DNA of 64,000 nucleotides from Bolinopsis microptera. Lineage: Eukaryota > Ctenophora > Tentaculata > Lobata > Bolinopsidae. The position numbers and the translations under genes were made by a program. Below the pieces are notes generated by a model. That model made no database searches. It had not been told where the DNA came from and saw nothing but the letters and a program-made list of their open reading frames with translations. This document shows, in pieces, positions 1 through 10,369 of the stretch; position 1 is the first letter of the stretch, and each line of letters begins with the position of its first letter. Where the stretch lies: positions 11,666,175 to 11,730,174 of the forward strand of contig NC_087078.1 in NCBI RefSeq assembly GCF_026151205.1, given 5' to 3'.

Positions 1-1560
1 AAACAGCAGCAGGTGCATACTCGGAAAGATATCAGGAGTAAGAGTAGAGGCACAGGCAGTGTGTATTATTTGTGCTACCCCACAGTTCCTACACCTTAAC
101 TCTTTAACAGTAGCTGTAGGGAGGTCTCTACAGACTGACAGCACTGCTTCTCCTCTCCCTCCACAGCTGCATTTCACCTGGAGACGGTGATCACCTAGCT
201 GTAACCGCTGCGCTGACAAAGGGATGTCATCACAGACCCCTGCCAGACGACCTATTGCGGATCCTGGGCGTGGTGAGGATGGCGAGCGGAAGATGTTGTT
301 GGTTAATCTTCCGGATCCTACCATCTTCTCCGTGATGAAGGTGGTTAGAACAGCTCTCATGTACACGGGACAGAGAGATGAGAATCTGCAGGATCTGAGG
401 AGGTGTTCACAATGCTGTTTCCTGTAAGAGTCAGCTGCTATCCAAACTAAGATCCCCTCCACTACCAAGAACTCTGTATCAGCCAGGTCCTCTTGCTCCA
501 CGATAGCCTGTACCTCCGTTACCTCCATGTTACTCCACTCCCTGCCTGCTATGTACGATGTTATACTCCTCCGTTTTATTTGCTGTCTGTGTCCTGTGGT
601 GTGAGGTCCACTGTCTGTCTCTACTTTCTCTATGATCTGATCTGGAATGTTCTGTTTTGTCGGTCTCTCCCCCTTCTCGGAGCCGTTTGATTTGTTTTCA
701 CTCTTCTCAGTCCTGGTTTCTAACAAGCCGTTTTTGTCTTGAGGGGCTTCATGCCGGACAGCTGTACTGTTGTCCGTTTTCACTGCTTCTTGGTAAAGAG
801 TTGAGAGCAGCACTTTGTCCTGTTGGGGAATCACATCACCCTTTCCTATGATCAGCTGGTTAAAAATCAAGTCGTAAACTTCTGTCTGGAGTTTACCTTT
901 TGGTACTTTACTCAATGGTATGACAGACAGGACGGAGGCTGAGGATCTGAGATTTTCATCCTTCGATAAAATCCAACCTACTATTTTCTTGAACAGTTTG
1001 TAGCAATCAAATTTTTGCTCAGAGGCTGCTATTTTGCCTAACATCACAATTCCATCTAATGAACTTGACACGAAGTCTGCTTTCTCAATAATCTGAGCAA
1101 AGTTCTTTGTACAATATTCGTTAGCAATACGTGTCATGTGTGCGGAACCAGATATTTCATGATGTTTTAGCAGTTTCAGCACATTTTCAGGTGTTAAAAC
1201 CGCCCCAAATACCTCCAAAACCTCTGTCATCAACCACTTCAGATCGAAGTGAACAGCAAAGTGCACGAAATATGTGATGTTATCCTCAGTTATAAGCCCA
1301 CTGCTAACTCCCCCATAAACTGCAACCAGTATCTCTCTGCCCGTCTCACACGATACCTCCAACTTTGTTATATCCAGTCTGCTTACATTATCAGCCAGTC
1401 TGTCTCTAACTTTAGAGCTCAGAGTTCCGCCTGATGCCAACAGAATCACCCGGTGACATCTGAGGTCGCCATCAGTGCAGGTCAAAACAAAGTCTGATTC
1501 TTCTCCCGATTTTAATAAATCCCTCAACCCTGCACTCACGTCGTCTTTCCACGATCTCAT
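1..1560 (-). CDS. BTB/POZ-BACK family protein, C-terminus off the window edge
   Basis: The minus strand reads open from an ATG at 1558-1560 to base 1, 520 codons with no stop. An in-frame stop lies about 50 bases upstream, so this ATG is the natural start. Residues about 20-100 look like a BTB/POZ fold: SDFVLTCTDGDLRCHRVIL, then LASGG, then a segment ending in EILVAVYGG. A helical stretch follows with BACK-like spacing (NVLKLLKHHEISGSA, then IVGWIL), and a second BACK-like helix pair near residues 365-400 (VEGILVWIAADSYR). A Lys/Glu/Asn-rich linker lies between them. BTB proteins commonly act as dimeric Cullin-3 adaptors or transcription regulators; that role is inferred from the family. No kelch repeats are visible, though they could lie beyond the edge. 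No introns are needed in the visible part. Confidence 0.8.
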   Translation of the reverse strand, partial: MRSWKDDVSAGLRDLLKSGEESDFVLTCTDGDLRCHRVILLASGGTLSSKVRDRLADNVSRLDITKLEVSCETGREILVAVYGGVSSGLITEDNITYFVHFAVHFDLKWLMTEVLEVFGAVLTPENVLKLLKHHEISGSAHMTRIANEYCTKNFAQIIEKADFVSSSLDGIVMLGKIAASEQKFDCYKLFKKIVGWILSKDENLRSSASVLSVIPLSKVPKGKLQTEVYDLIFNQLIIGKGDVIPQQDKVLLSTLYQEAVKTDNSTAVRHEAPQDKNGLLETRTEKSENKSNGSEKGERPTKQNIPDQIIEKVETDSGPHTTGHRQQIKRRSITSYIAGREWSNMEVTEVQAIVEQEDLADTEFLVVEGILVWIAADSYRKQHCEHLLRSCRFSSLCPVYMRAVLTTFITEKMVGSGRLTNNIFRSPSSPRPGSAIGRLAGVCDDIPLSAQRLQLGDHRLQVKCSCGGRGEAVLSVCRDLPTATVKELRCRNCGVAQIIHTACASTLTPDIFPSMHLLLF

Positions 1561-2145
1561 CAACAAAACATACAAAGTTTTCAAGCAAAAGAGAAACGCG
1601 AACCGTATTTAAAAATCTCAAGTAGATCTCTCCATCAATAGATTGTTTATTGATGATTGCTAGCAATAGCTATTCAATTTACTTTCACAAGCGGGGCCGG
1701 GGAGGATGCTTGTTGAGCATAAAACTTGGCTGAAGTTCTAAGTTTTCACTGAATTTCAGTGTTTCGTTATTGAATAATAAAGACTATCATAAGCAATTAA
1801 TGTGACGATCTAAAATGCAAAACAGCCACGTGACTTGAGTGATATCGTAATATACACACGATAATAGCACGCTATAAAACGAATACATGTTGAAGAGTGG
1901 TGCGGGTCTATTATTAGTCAAACTCAACACAGTTACAGTGGCTTATTGAAGAACTTTTAAATCCAGCTACCTCAGTGCCAAATTTTTGACTCAGTGCCAA
2001 ATTTTTGATGCAAGCCCCTGCTTGGGATGATATTTTATGGACGTGATCATGTTTTTAACTTGACCAATAATAAACTTTTGAATCAAGTTATTTTTGTGAT
2101 GACGTGACGAATTATCGCGAATAGTTAAGTATCTTTTCCTCACAG
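1561..2145. other. Spacer between divergent BTB and DNRLRE genes
   Basis: AT-rich sequence with no convincing ORF. It lies between the BTB start on the minus strand and the first recognised exon of the plus-strand gene. It may hold promoters for both and the missing 5' exon(s) of the plus-strand gene, but I could not identify a signal-peptide exon or a core promoter. Confidence 0.4.
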
Positions 2146-5100
2146 ACCACGTGATACGAAAAGGACATGACAATTTCCCGAAAAATTCCTGGTTGGAGAT
2201 GGTGATATCTGACTCCGAACGCAGCACATTTGGTGTGGACAGCGATAGAGCTATTTCTATACACCAGGTTAGTTTTACAATTTTACAGATGAAATGGAAG
2301 TTTGTAAATTGAAGGCGGCTTTAAATTTTTGAATTTTTGCAGAGTTTAACTGAAACCAACATACCACGGCATAATCATTTCGACTTTTCTCGCAGTACGA
2401 AGAATTTTCTCAATCAAAATCCAACGTAGGAAACAATTCTCAGTTAAAAACAAAATGGAACGAGACCACAGCCGACTGGAGCTCTTTATCGGAGGCTGAA
2501 CGAAAACAGAACGCTGAAGATGTTGCCTTCTCCACTGTGTCGGACCGGCTCCCGAATACACGTATCCAGCTGGGTGTACAGACTATGATGATGAACTGGT
2601 TACTCAAGGGGGAGAATAACTACGGTATGTGTGGTCCGGGGGACTACTCTTTATTTTCAATTAATAGTTGCCATTAAGTTGCCCAGAGACTGTTGTCATT
2701 CTTGTATATGGACAAGTTTTAAATTCATTACTCCAAGGTCGTAAGGATTGAAAAAAAAGATAGAAATTTCAGTGCACATACGTTGTCCTAAATAGCTCAG
2801 TCAGTGAGTGTCTGATTGAGTTAATTTTGTCTGGTATGACTTGCTATTACCACTCATTCGAGGAATATATCGAATCAAAGAATATCCATGTTAATGTTTT
2901 TCCGAATGAAGGTTCATTTTCGCATTTATTTGATAAATTGAATAATCGGATCAAGCCAAATTGTATTGGATTGTGTTCTGCCATTCAAATTACATTTGTC
3001 CTGAAAAGTTGGAGTTCTAGCTTCTCAGATGACCGAGATATGAAGCATAACAAGTTTATTCATTACGTGTGATCAGGTGATTGGGTTGATACTAGAACCA
3101 TGTAGATTGTAGAGTTGATACTAAAACCACGGTCTCGTAGCAAGCTAGCACATGATTAGTGATAATTGATTACTCCATCAATTTTGCTCCATCAAACAAA
3201 TTGCTTGATAACTTTGTCATTTTACATCCCCCGCCCCGCCCTCTCCTCCTGTATATTCCGTGATTTCTCTATTCAGTTATAATGATTTAATGTTTGTCCA
3301 GGCATAATGCTGACAGATGAAGCCCCAGGAGGCCACGCCCTGTTCTCGTTCTACGATAAGGAAACTGGACCAGTTGGAACTCAGCCAAAAATCGTAATTT
3401 GCTTGCCTGCAGAGACTTCAGCTACTGAAACACCTAGTATGTTCACTCTATTAAACAACTTTCAGTTTTTAGAATCAGTACTGCTTATATTGCTTGTTGA
3501 AAGATGAGCTATTATTAGATGCTGTTAATCAGGTGGATGCTACCTAAATCACCAAACACCTTTGTAAAATTCTGACTTTTGTATCTTTTTTTTCCCCCGA
3601 ATTTATTCTCCTCCGTCTAAAGGTTCAAGTACCAAGATACCTTGGTACACCACTAGTCCACATACTTCTACCTCTATTTGGACACTTGGGAAACCTAACA
3701 AGAAATGTCAAATGTTAAAGCATCCCTTGGATAAACATATTGTACAGATAATTGACAACTCAACGTGTGTCACTGTAAGTATTGATTAAATACATTTTGT
3801 TGGAGTGATTAAAATGTAATTAATCAATGAGTTTTAATACTTTCAACACTACTATATAACAAATAATTTGAGATTATGTGACTGATTAAATGCTGAAGAT
3901 AAAAGAAATATATTCATTTTGCTAAGATTATGTTTGCGTTTCATTGCTCAACAGCTGTTCGAAGGATCAAATTTAAGATTAATCAATAATTAATTAATAA
4001 AGTAATTCAAACGTTTTTCACCACTGGTTCAAGTAGAGATTGAGATGAAATATTACATTATTGTTTTTTGACTGAATTGTGTTAAATCCCACAGAATCTG
4101 CCGTACACGACCCGCTACTGTCAGGACACAGCTGGAAGATGCTTAAAACGACAAGCAAGACACTTAAACGTCAGTTTAACAACTCAATCAGCATTTTTTC
4201 TTTTTTAAACCAACCAACAGATTCTCGTACAAAACTTAAAAATTGTTTGTTTTTCCCCTAAATACACCGGTCAGTATGCACAGGAATAAGACCTTTTGTT
4301 TAGTAACATTTTATCCCAGGGAACTATTATAACGTCATGTAGTTGCTGCCAAGCCATAACCGCAACTGTGAACGTTGAATGGGGATGTTATAATATGAAT
4401 GGCGAAGGAGAAATTACAGCAAAGGTTAGTTTTTATATTTTGTAATCCATTTTTCATTGGTCTTTCATGGAAAGGCGCATACTTCATTTCTGTAAAAAGT
4501 GCACAAAAGGTGCTTTTTGAAATGAAAAACAAACTCAGAAACGAAATTATCTTCCTTCTCTGTAAAAAATTACAATTGCGTGAGTAACTTTTGTCGAGGT
4601 GACTCAAATTAATCTTATATACGATTCCCCCGTTGAAATTTCATATACAAGCGTCGACTAGCGTTGGACATGCGTTCTACGAAGTGAAATTTGAAAACGT
4701 CCTTACTATTACTTATTTTATTGCAGGTGTACCCGTACGAGTATATTACCAAGTGCATGTGCACTGTATGCGGTGAAAACCATAATGGTAAGTTCACATA
4801 TTAAGTTCACATATTACGTAATCGTTCACATATTACGTAATCAGCCGAGGGGGGGGGGGTTTCAAATGCTTATGGTTGATTACGGGGGGGGGGGGGGGGG
4901 GGGTTTGGTCGTTGATTACGTAATCAAAATTTTAATTTTTTACCGATTTTCGAAATACCAATTGGATAATTTTCGTTAATTATGTAATCAAAATTTTCGT
5001 TTTTTAAACCAATTTTCGTTTAGTAAGTGCTTTGCGATTATTTCATTCATTAATCCGTTGTGATAGCTTTGAATAAATAAATGGCTTAACATGAACATGT

Positions 5101-5413
5101 AATATAGGAGGGGGGTTGGGTCTTGATTACAGAATTATATCCCACATTGTTAATTACATATACCAGTATATATTACATGTACTATAAAGTTCACACTTTT
5201 TACTTTTTAGAGAAACCGTTCACGCTACCCAGTACCGAACAGTCCACTACCGAGCCTGCCTGGAACCAGGGTAGTTCCGCACCTCCCCGAAACGGGCAGC
5301 CGACCTCCATTTTACAGTTTGGACTGCGGGACACGCATAGGTTCGATGATATTGCAGCTCACCATGATCAGGGAGTTCAAGATGGATTGCGTGAGGTGAG
5401 GTGGTCGGAGTGA
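2146..5413 (+). CDS. Secreted-type protein: DNRLRE-like domain plus C-terminal cystine knot, eight exons
   Basis: Exons inferred from splice signals and unbroken frame: 2146-2267, 2396-2624, 3302-3436, 3623-3774, 4095-4169, 4320-4424, 4727-4787, 5211-5413. Phases agree at every junction and the frame ends in TGA at 5411-5413. Exons 1-3 encode a beta-rich module ending in WLLKGENNYGIMLTDE and a PKIVICLP strand, as in the DNRLRE (CBM96-like) family. Exons 4-7 carry a cysteine pattern (KKC, STC, RYC, GRC, SCSCC, WGC, KCMCTVC) like the CTCK domain of mucins and von Willebrand factor, which mediates disulphide-linked assembly. The last exon is a Pro/Ser/Thr-rich tail; a donor-like GTGAGG at 5396 could alternatively splice on. 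The first listed exon needs one base from an upstream exon, so the 5' end and any signal peptide are missing. Function beyond extracellular matrix or mucus association is unknown. Confidence 0.72.
4797..5000. repeat. Simple repeats: TTACGTAATCA motifs and poly-G tracts
   Basis: The last intron of the DNRLRE/cystine-knot gene holds repeated TTACGTAATCA-like palindromes and two G runs, 11 G at 4849-4859 and 20 G at 4884-4903. Run lengths in such tracts are often assembly-sensitive. Confidence 0.8.
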
Positions 5414-6824
5414 GTAAGAAGCTTAGGTTGAGAGTTTGTTTGAAGGCTTCAGTTATCCTGTTTGGTGTAGAGGATATGCAGCATACTGTATACTGTATGG
5501 GATTTACAGTCAACAGTCAGGTGTCAACACCGCTGTGGATGTTTTTTCAAATTGGTTAAGATTATGGTTTTTTGTTATTAGTGACGATCGGGTTTTCTGA
5601 GTTTCAAAAATTTATGGTACAATCTATAATAGTTGTCAATGTTATTACTCATCTAAAATCCAACTCTATTTTACGATCTTTGACACACGGGTTCAATTTT
5701 ATCGAGTGATGTTTCTTGAAGAGTGTATTTAACTTCGTCCTCTTATTAATTTATCGGGTCACTATTTTATTTTATCTCAAAATTTGAACGAAAACAAGGA
5801 AAATTTCCGATTTTTATTGTTTTAAATATGTATTGAAAAAGCATGACAAACTTTAAAATAACTTAAATATTCAAAGACAAATTCTGATAAACAAATCCAA
5901 AGCTAACGTTATTACATGGAAATATTATAGAAATAAAAGAAAATTTTGCATCGATTAAAAGAGAAGATCATATCTCTTAAGAGTCTGTAGCAACTGAAAT
6001 ATGCAAAAATAACAGAAAACTCAATTTTATTTATAACGTAATAATGAAAATTGATTGAAGAAAAAAAGCAAAATAGTTATAAAGCTACAGCCTGAAACAT
6101 ACATACAATAAAGAGTTCACAGATGATCAAATTTCTGGATAAAATAGGGGCGGGATCAATACGTTCCGTTCCCTTTTTCCTGGTCGAAATAACATGTCTC
6201 TCCCATTTCCCATTTGAGATTCTGTCTTAAATCCGTCTGAATGACTCTGAAAAGGGAATCTAGGTAAACTATAGGTAAAAATATAATATTAATCATAAGC
6301 TAAAATGTACTAATCTTTGTATTCTAAATGGGGAAAAAGAAGAAACATTGTCAGTCAGTCGAGAAAATTGTCAGTCAGGCTATATGGCAGCTTTGTAGAT
6401 GTTGTGACTATGCTAGTAGTGGTCCCAGGCTTGCGACTGGAATTGCGGTGTTAAATCGATTTAATGGTACCAACGATCCACCTCCCACTTGTTGTTTGTT
6501 ACTTAGCATTAATAGTGTTAGCTGTAGCCATTTATAGCAAGAATCTTAAAACTAAAGGGGATGACAAGGAAAAGAGGAAGGAAAAAGAATAACGGGACAA
6601 ACAATTAATTAAAGTATTTATAGGAGTATTAGATATTGTAATTACAAGCTTCAATAATAAATCACTGACTAAAACTTCTAATTAAAATGACACTTGGTAC
6701 GCTCGCCCATTTTCACTGGTCAGTCTGAACTTCGGTTTAGCACGTTGTACACTTATTCACCTAAGTTTCAGAATTTGTTCAGTTTAGCAGAGTTAGTACC
6801 TGTGTTTCAATAAATCAAAAGATA
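5414..6824. other. Intergenic, no gene recognised
   Basis: AT-rich sequence with no exon or domain that I can recognise on either strand. The right-hand 200 bases may be the 3' untranslated end of the Penelope-like element that follows, which is transcribed leftward. Confidence 0.5.
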
Positions 6825-7796
6825 TCAGGGGAGTTCTTTAATAATGTTACGGTCATCTAGAATACCGAACTTCCTGAAAACGTTATCATATTTCCTCAGA
6901 CAACGTTTAATGCCTTTAATCAGTCTATCACGGCTATATCCTCTATCAATTAGAATTTTGAATATTTTGTGAAGATGGGAGGTAAAGATATCCAATCTAG
7001 TGCAAACATTACCATATCTAAGAACTTGACTTGAAAAAACGTTGTAGCCAACCTCGGTTGGGATGTTACTGTGAGGAAATGTAAGGGATACAACATGAAA
7101 ATTAAAATCATCAGTTTTGTTATACACTGATATTTCTAGTCCTTCTGTGGAAATATTAATATTTAAATCAAGGTAGTTAATGATTTTATTATTGGAAGCA
7201 GCTCGCTCCATCTCCAATGAATTAGGATAAATATCTTTAATCAATTTATGAAAGTAAAGGTAGTTAATAATAGATAAATCGTCAACATATCGTTTATTAT
7301 TGGATAATATCTTTGCTAATCCCATTTTCTTTTCCTGAAGTAAACGTTTCATATAATTAAATTCCTTTTTGCCAACAGTGAGATCAGCTATAGGGGAACT
7401 TGAATTTCCACCCATAGGAATACCCTTGGTTTGTATGAATACAATCCCACCGAAGACGACATAAGTGTTATAAATAATAAATTTAACAGCCTCTTTTAGG
7501 TCATCTTGACTAAAGCAGGCATGAGAATCATAGGTTTTATTGGAAAAGAAACATGTATTACTGTCTCTTTTAGAAATACAAATATATCTATTACGGTCTG
7601 AAAATATTAAATCAACAACTTCATTAATCATATTCTCTACTTCAATCAAGTCTAATCTGGTATAAAGAGTAGTAAAATCGTATACTTGTATATTATAAAC
7701 ATCGCTATTTTTGATAGCTTCAAGGAATTCACTTGAGGAATCTATGCTCCAAAACATGTTTATACCGCTGTTGTTGTAGATTGCCTCGCAGTATTT
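6825..7796 (-). CDS. Penelope-like element, C-terminal part: reverse transcriptase palm and thumb
   Basis: This is in the same frame as the preceding part, separated only by the TAG at 7797-7799; the first ATG after the stop is at 7755-7757. It shows RT motif A (YDFTTLYTRL), the primer-grip-side motif TKGIPMGGNSSSPIADL, and the catalytic motif C as RYVDDLSI, followed by a thumb region ending in a basic segment and a stop at 6825-6827. All expected aspartates are present, so only the amber codon separates this copy from an intact frame. It could be a recent nonsense mutation, readthrough or an assembly error. Confidence 0.85.
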   Translation of the reverse strand, partial: KYCEAIYNNSGINMFWSIDSSSEFLEAIKNSDVYNIQVYDFTTLYTRLDLIEVENMINEVVDLIFSDRNRYICISKRDSNTCFFSNKTYDSHACFSQDDLKEAVKFIIYNTYVVFGGIVFIQTKGIPMGGNSSSPIADLTVGKKEFNYMKRLLQEKKMGLAKILSNNKRYVDDLSIINYLYFHKLIKDIYPNSLEMERAASNNKIINYLDLNINISTEGLEISVYNKTDDFNFHVVSLTFPHSNIPTEVGYNVFSSQVLRYGNVCTRLDIFTSHLHKIFKILIDRGYSRDRLIKGIKRCLRKYDNVFRKFGILDDRNIIKELP

Positions 7797-9566
7797 CTAG
7801 AAGTATTTCCTCAAAAGTTTCAGACAACAGTTAACTTGGACGTTAAGTTGTTTCGTAACGCAAAAACGGGCACCTGCAATGAACCTCGCCTTGTAAGGGT
7901 TCTTATGAAGCTTAGGGTTCCAGAAGATGCGTGCTAGTCGCAAGTTTTTATCTTCAACTTGTACATTAAATCTCTCCTTTAGACTCTCAGATATTTTATT
8001 GACATAATGAGTCTCGTCTTCGCTACAGGGTTTATATGTATCATTACCTATACATTCTAGAGTATTAGGATCAAAACCCATTTCATTGACAAGAGTTTTT
8101 ACATAAAACTTTTTACAAATAAATGAAAAATTACCAGAAGCTTTGTCGATACTACAAATAATGTATTTACTTTTCAGCAATTTAAGACTTCTTTTAACAT
8201 CATCTTTTTCCAGTGTGTTTTCTTTTATTTCAAATGTTTCAGGAAAGTTTTTCTTGTAATATTCAATACGACTGGAAACTATTGATAACACTTTTTCCTT
8301 CCAATCGCTGAACTTTACTTCTTTTTGACAGTACTTTCTACTTTTTGATTTTATAAATTTATCGACAGCTTCGGTAACTGACATATATATCTCATCTGGA
8401 GATTTAAATGTGGGAATCCTGTATTTACAACCGTAGGAAAGTACTTCCCTAAGTTCAACATTATCAACAATATCTAAATTACCAGTAACTACATGTCCAT
8501 GAGGAGGATAATTGAAAGGGGAGGAGTGACAATCGCATGGACTACCTAAAATAGATTTAATATCAGAAATAGAAAGTTTCTTTAAGAATGAAGCATAGTT
8601 ACAAATAGAAAGACTTATAGGATCATTATACTCATAATAAATCTGTAATGGTGTAAAAGACTGAATCAAAATGGGAAGCAAATCAATGACTGAAGTGTCA
8701 GAGAAAATAGATTTTAGGTTAAGATTATCAATGAATTTGCAATTAAATGGAACAATTATAAATTCTCTATTACTGGATTCAGATTTGTTCTGATGGTATT
8801 TGGGGGAAAATGTTGAACAGAAAGAGGAACATACGTTGTAAATCAATCCTGAATTATTTTGACTCAAAGAGTAGAGAGTGTCTAAATCTGATAAGCTATA
8901 ACATTTTAATGTTTTGTATATGGAATGTTCTGAAGAGATGTTATCTTTCAGCCTGTTAATATCAGACTCTATGGTATCCAGAGACTTCTTAGGCTGAACT
9001 TTCTTCTTTCCATTCCCTCTGCCACGTTTGTATCGAGCAATCTGTCCACTAAAATAATTCATAACCCGATCTTGGGAGATGTTGCCCGTTCCTTTCTTCT
9101 TGTCATTAAGACCAAGAGGGAATGCTGTCCCAAGCTTCTCTATCCAGTAATCCTCCAGGAGAAGTAAATCATTTTTGACATCGGTGGACATGTCAGAATC
9201 AACATAATCTACAATCTGTATGGAAGCATCTGAGAAGACGTGACCAGGAATATTAAAATGTTCATATAAAAATGTGGATGATTTGGCTTTGACACAATTT
9301 CTGTGGCCATTGACTCTTTTGTGAAGTGGTTGAGTTGTTTCTCCAACATATTGTTTTTTACAGGTAGAACAGGTAATAACATAAATAACATTATTAGTTT
9401 TACAATTGAATATAAAATTTGTATGTCCAAAGATAAAATCATTATTAAAAGTACTGCTCCTAAATGTATTAACAGGATTAAAACTGTTGCAAGTGAGACA
9501 ACCTCTACCATTGCAACATCTAAAAGTGCTAGAAAAGACATTACTAGGGGTTACCCATTTATTCAA
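7797..9566 (-). CDS. Penelope-like element, N-terminal part: GIY-YIG endonuclease, CxC linker, RT start
   Basis: This 589-residue open stretch has a zinc-binding-like start (CCNGRGCLTC), then the GIY-YIG signature NVIYVITCSTCKKQYVGET, and GHRNC with a later GH, together resembling the CCHH motif of Penelope-like endonucleases. Residues about 130-330 form a variable linker. A CDC (CxC) motif lies near residue 350, followed by NYPPHGHVVTGNLDIV. The last 150 residues lead into the RT fingers (IICSIDKASGNFSFICKKFY; RIFWNPKLHKNPYKARFI). The listed start codon is TTG. The frame stays open upstream to TGA at 9600-9602, and an ATG pair lies just beyond at 9612-9617, so the true start is unclear. The endonuclease would nick target DNA and the RT would extend from the nick. 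Confidence 0.85.
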   Translation of the reverse strand: MNKWVTPSNVFSSTFRCCNGRGCLTCNSFNPVNTFRSSTFNNDFIFGHTNFIFNCKTNNVIYVITCSTCKKQYVGETTQPLHKRVNGHRNCVKAKSSTFLYEHFNIPGHVFSDASIQIVDYVDSDMSTDVKNDLLLLEDYWIEKLGTAFPLGLNDKKKGTGNISQDRVMNYFSGQIARYKRGRGNGKKKVQPKKSLDTIESDINRLKDNISSEHSIYKTLKCYSLSDLDTLYSLSQNNSGLIYNVCSSFCSTFSPKYHQNKSESSNREFIIVPFNCKFIDNLNLKSIFSDTSVIDLLPILIQSFTPLQIYYEYNDPISLSICNYASFLKKLSISDIKSILGSPCDCHSSPFNYPPHGHVVTGNLDIVDNVELREVLSYGCKYRIPTFKSPDEIYMSVTEAVDKFIKSKSRKYCQKEVKFSDWKEKVLSIVSSRIEYYKKNFPETFEIKENTLEKDDVKRSLKLLKSKYIICSIDKASGNFSFICKKFYVKTLVNEMGFDPNTLECIGNDTYKPCSEDETHYVNKISESLKERFNVQVEDKNLRLARIFWNPKLHKNPYKARFIAGARFCVTKQLNVQVNCCLKLLRKYF

Positions 9567-9617
9567 GGATTTTGAGAAAAATTTACCATTACGTTTAAGT
9601 CAAGAAGGTAACATCAT

Positions 9618-10369
9618 CCCTTTCGGCGTTTCCGCCTAGACCCAACGACTCGAGATAGGCCAAGGACAACGGGTCGGACATCAACCTATTGTCATGGGGC
9701 TGCCATGATTGGGCGGGCGTTAGATGTCATGAACCTAAATAGTTCTCCCACCGACGCAGTGTAGCCTGGCGAGATTCTTCGCGACCATAAAAATCTCTTA
9801 GAACCGGATCTTGCACTGCCGCTGTTTCTCGTACCGTAGCATGGCGGACAGCTCACGCCAGAAAATGAAATAAACGGGAACTTATAATAGCATTCCCGAG
9901 GTTTAGATTTTAATGGTGCTTACTGGGCGGCGGCCAACCTGTTATTCTGCTTTTATAGCGCTACTTTATCCGGCCAAGCTGCCCTACAGGCTACAACGGA
10001 TTGGCATCAGCAAGCATTAAATTTAACTGGGGACCTTTCTTTTGATTGGTCGGCGTCGACTATAAGCCTTCCTTGCGGTGGCTTTCACAACGCGTCCCCA
10101 TTCTCCAACTCCTGCTGCTAGAGAGAGAGACTCCCAAGTTATATACTATAATTATATTATACATAGATATCGACAACAGACTCCGAGAGTCTTGAAGTTC
10201 TGTTACCACCGCCCCTGGTGCAACCCCTTACGGGTTAACGATGAGGAGACAGGGACTTCCAGGGACGGTCATGGCCTGCTACATGCAACTCGTAGGAGTA
10301 TGCAATGTTCCTGTAACGTCACTGTATACCACTCCTCTGTCGTTGTTTTGAGTGTCCGATCCAAAAACC
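9618..10369. other. Non-coding region upstream of the Penelope-like element
   Basis: No convincing gene. A short GGCG-GAAA-CGCC hairpin lies at about 9624-9635 just upstream of the element's ATG pair. A TTACTGGGCGGCG end near 9919 resembles the ends of the 77-bp MITE family and has an inverted match at about 11310-11324. The stretch 10100-10230 resembles 60900-61010, suggesting a diverged dispersed repeat. Confidence 0.4.

Larger units (their letters stand above)
6825..9617 (-). mobile_element. Naiad-type Penelope-like retroelement (N-terminal GIY-YIG, then RT)
   Basis: One minus-strand frame encodes, in order, a Cys-rich start, a GIY-YIG endonuclease, a CxC linker motif and a reverse transcriptase. 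Canonical Penelope-like elements carry GIY-YIG at the C-terminus. The permuted order with a CxC linker defines the Naiad/Chlamys clade, and the animal distribution points to Naiad. The frame is broken once by TAG at 7797-7799, in the same reading frame on both sides. No long terminal direct repeats or target duplication were found, so the outer ends are uncertain. Insertion would be by target-primed reverse transcription, as known for the class. Confidence 0.85.

Noticed and set aside
6328..6537. 69-codon plus-strand ORF as a gene
   Set aside because: It starts with ATG but shows no domain, signal peptide or splice context, and its composition matches the surrounding AT-rich spacer.
6541..6824. 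SECIS element supporting selenocysteine in the Penelope-like ORF
   Set aside because: The minus strand after the stop codon contains no ATGA core motif in this stretch.
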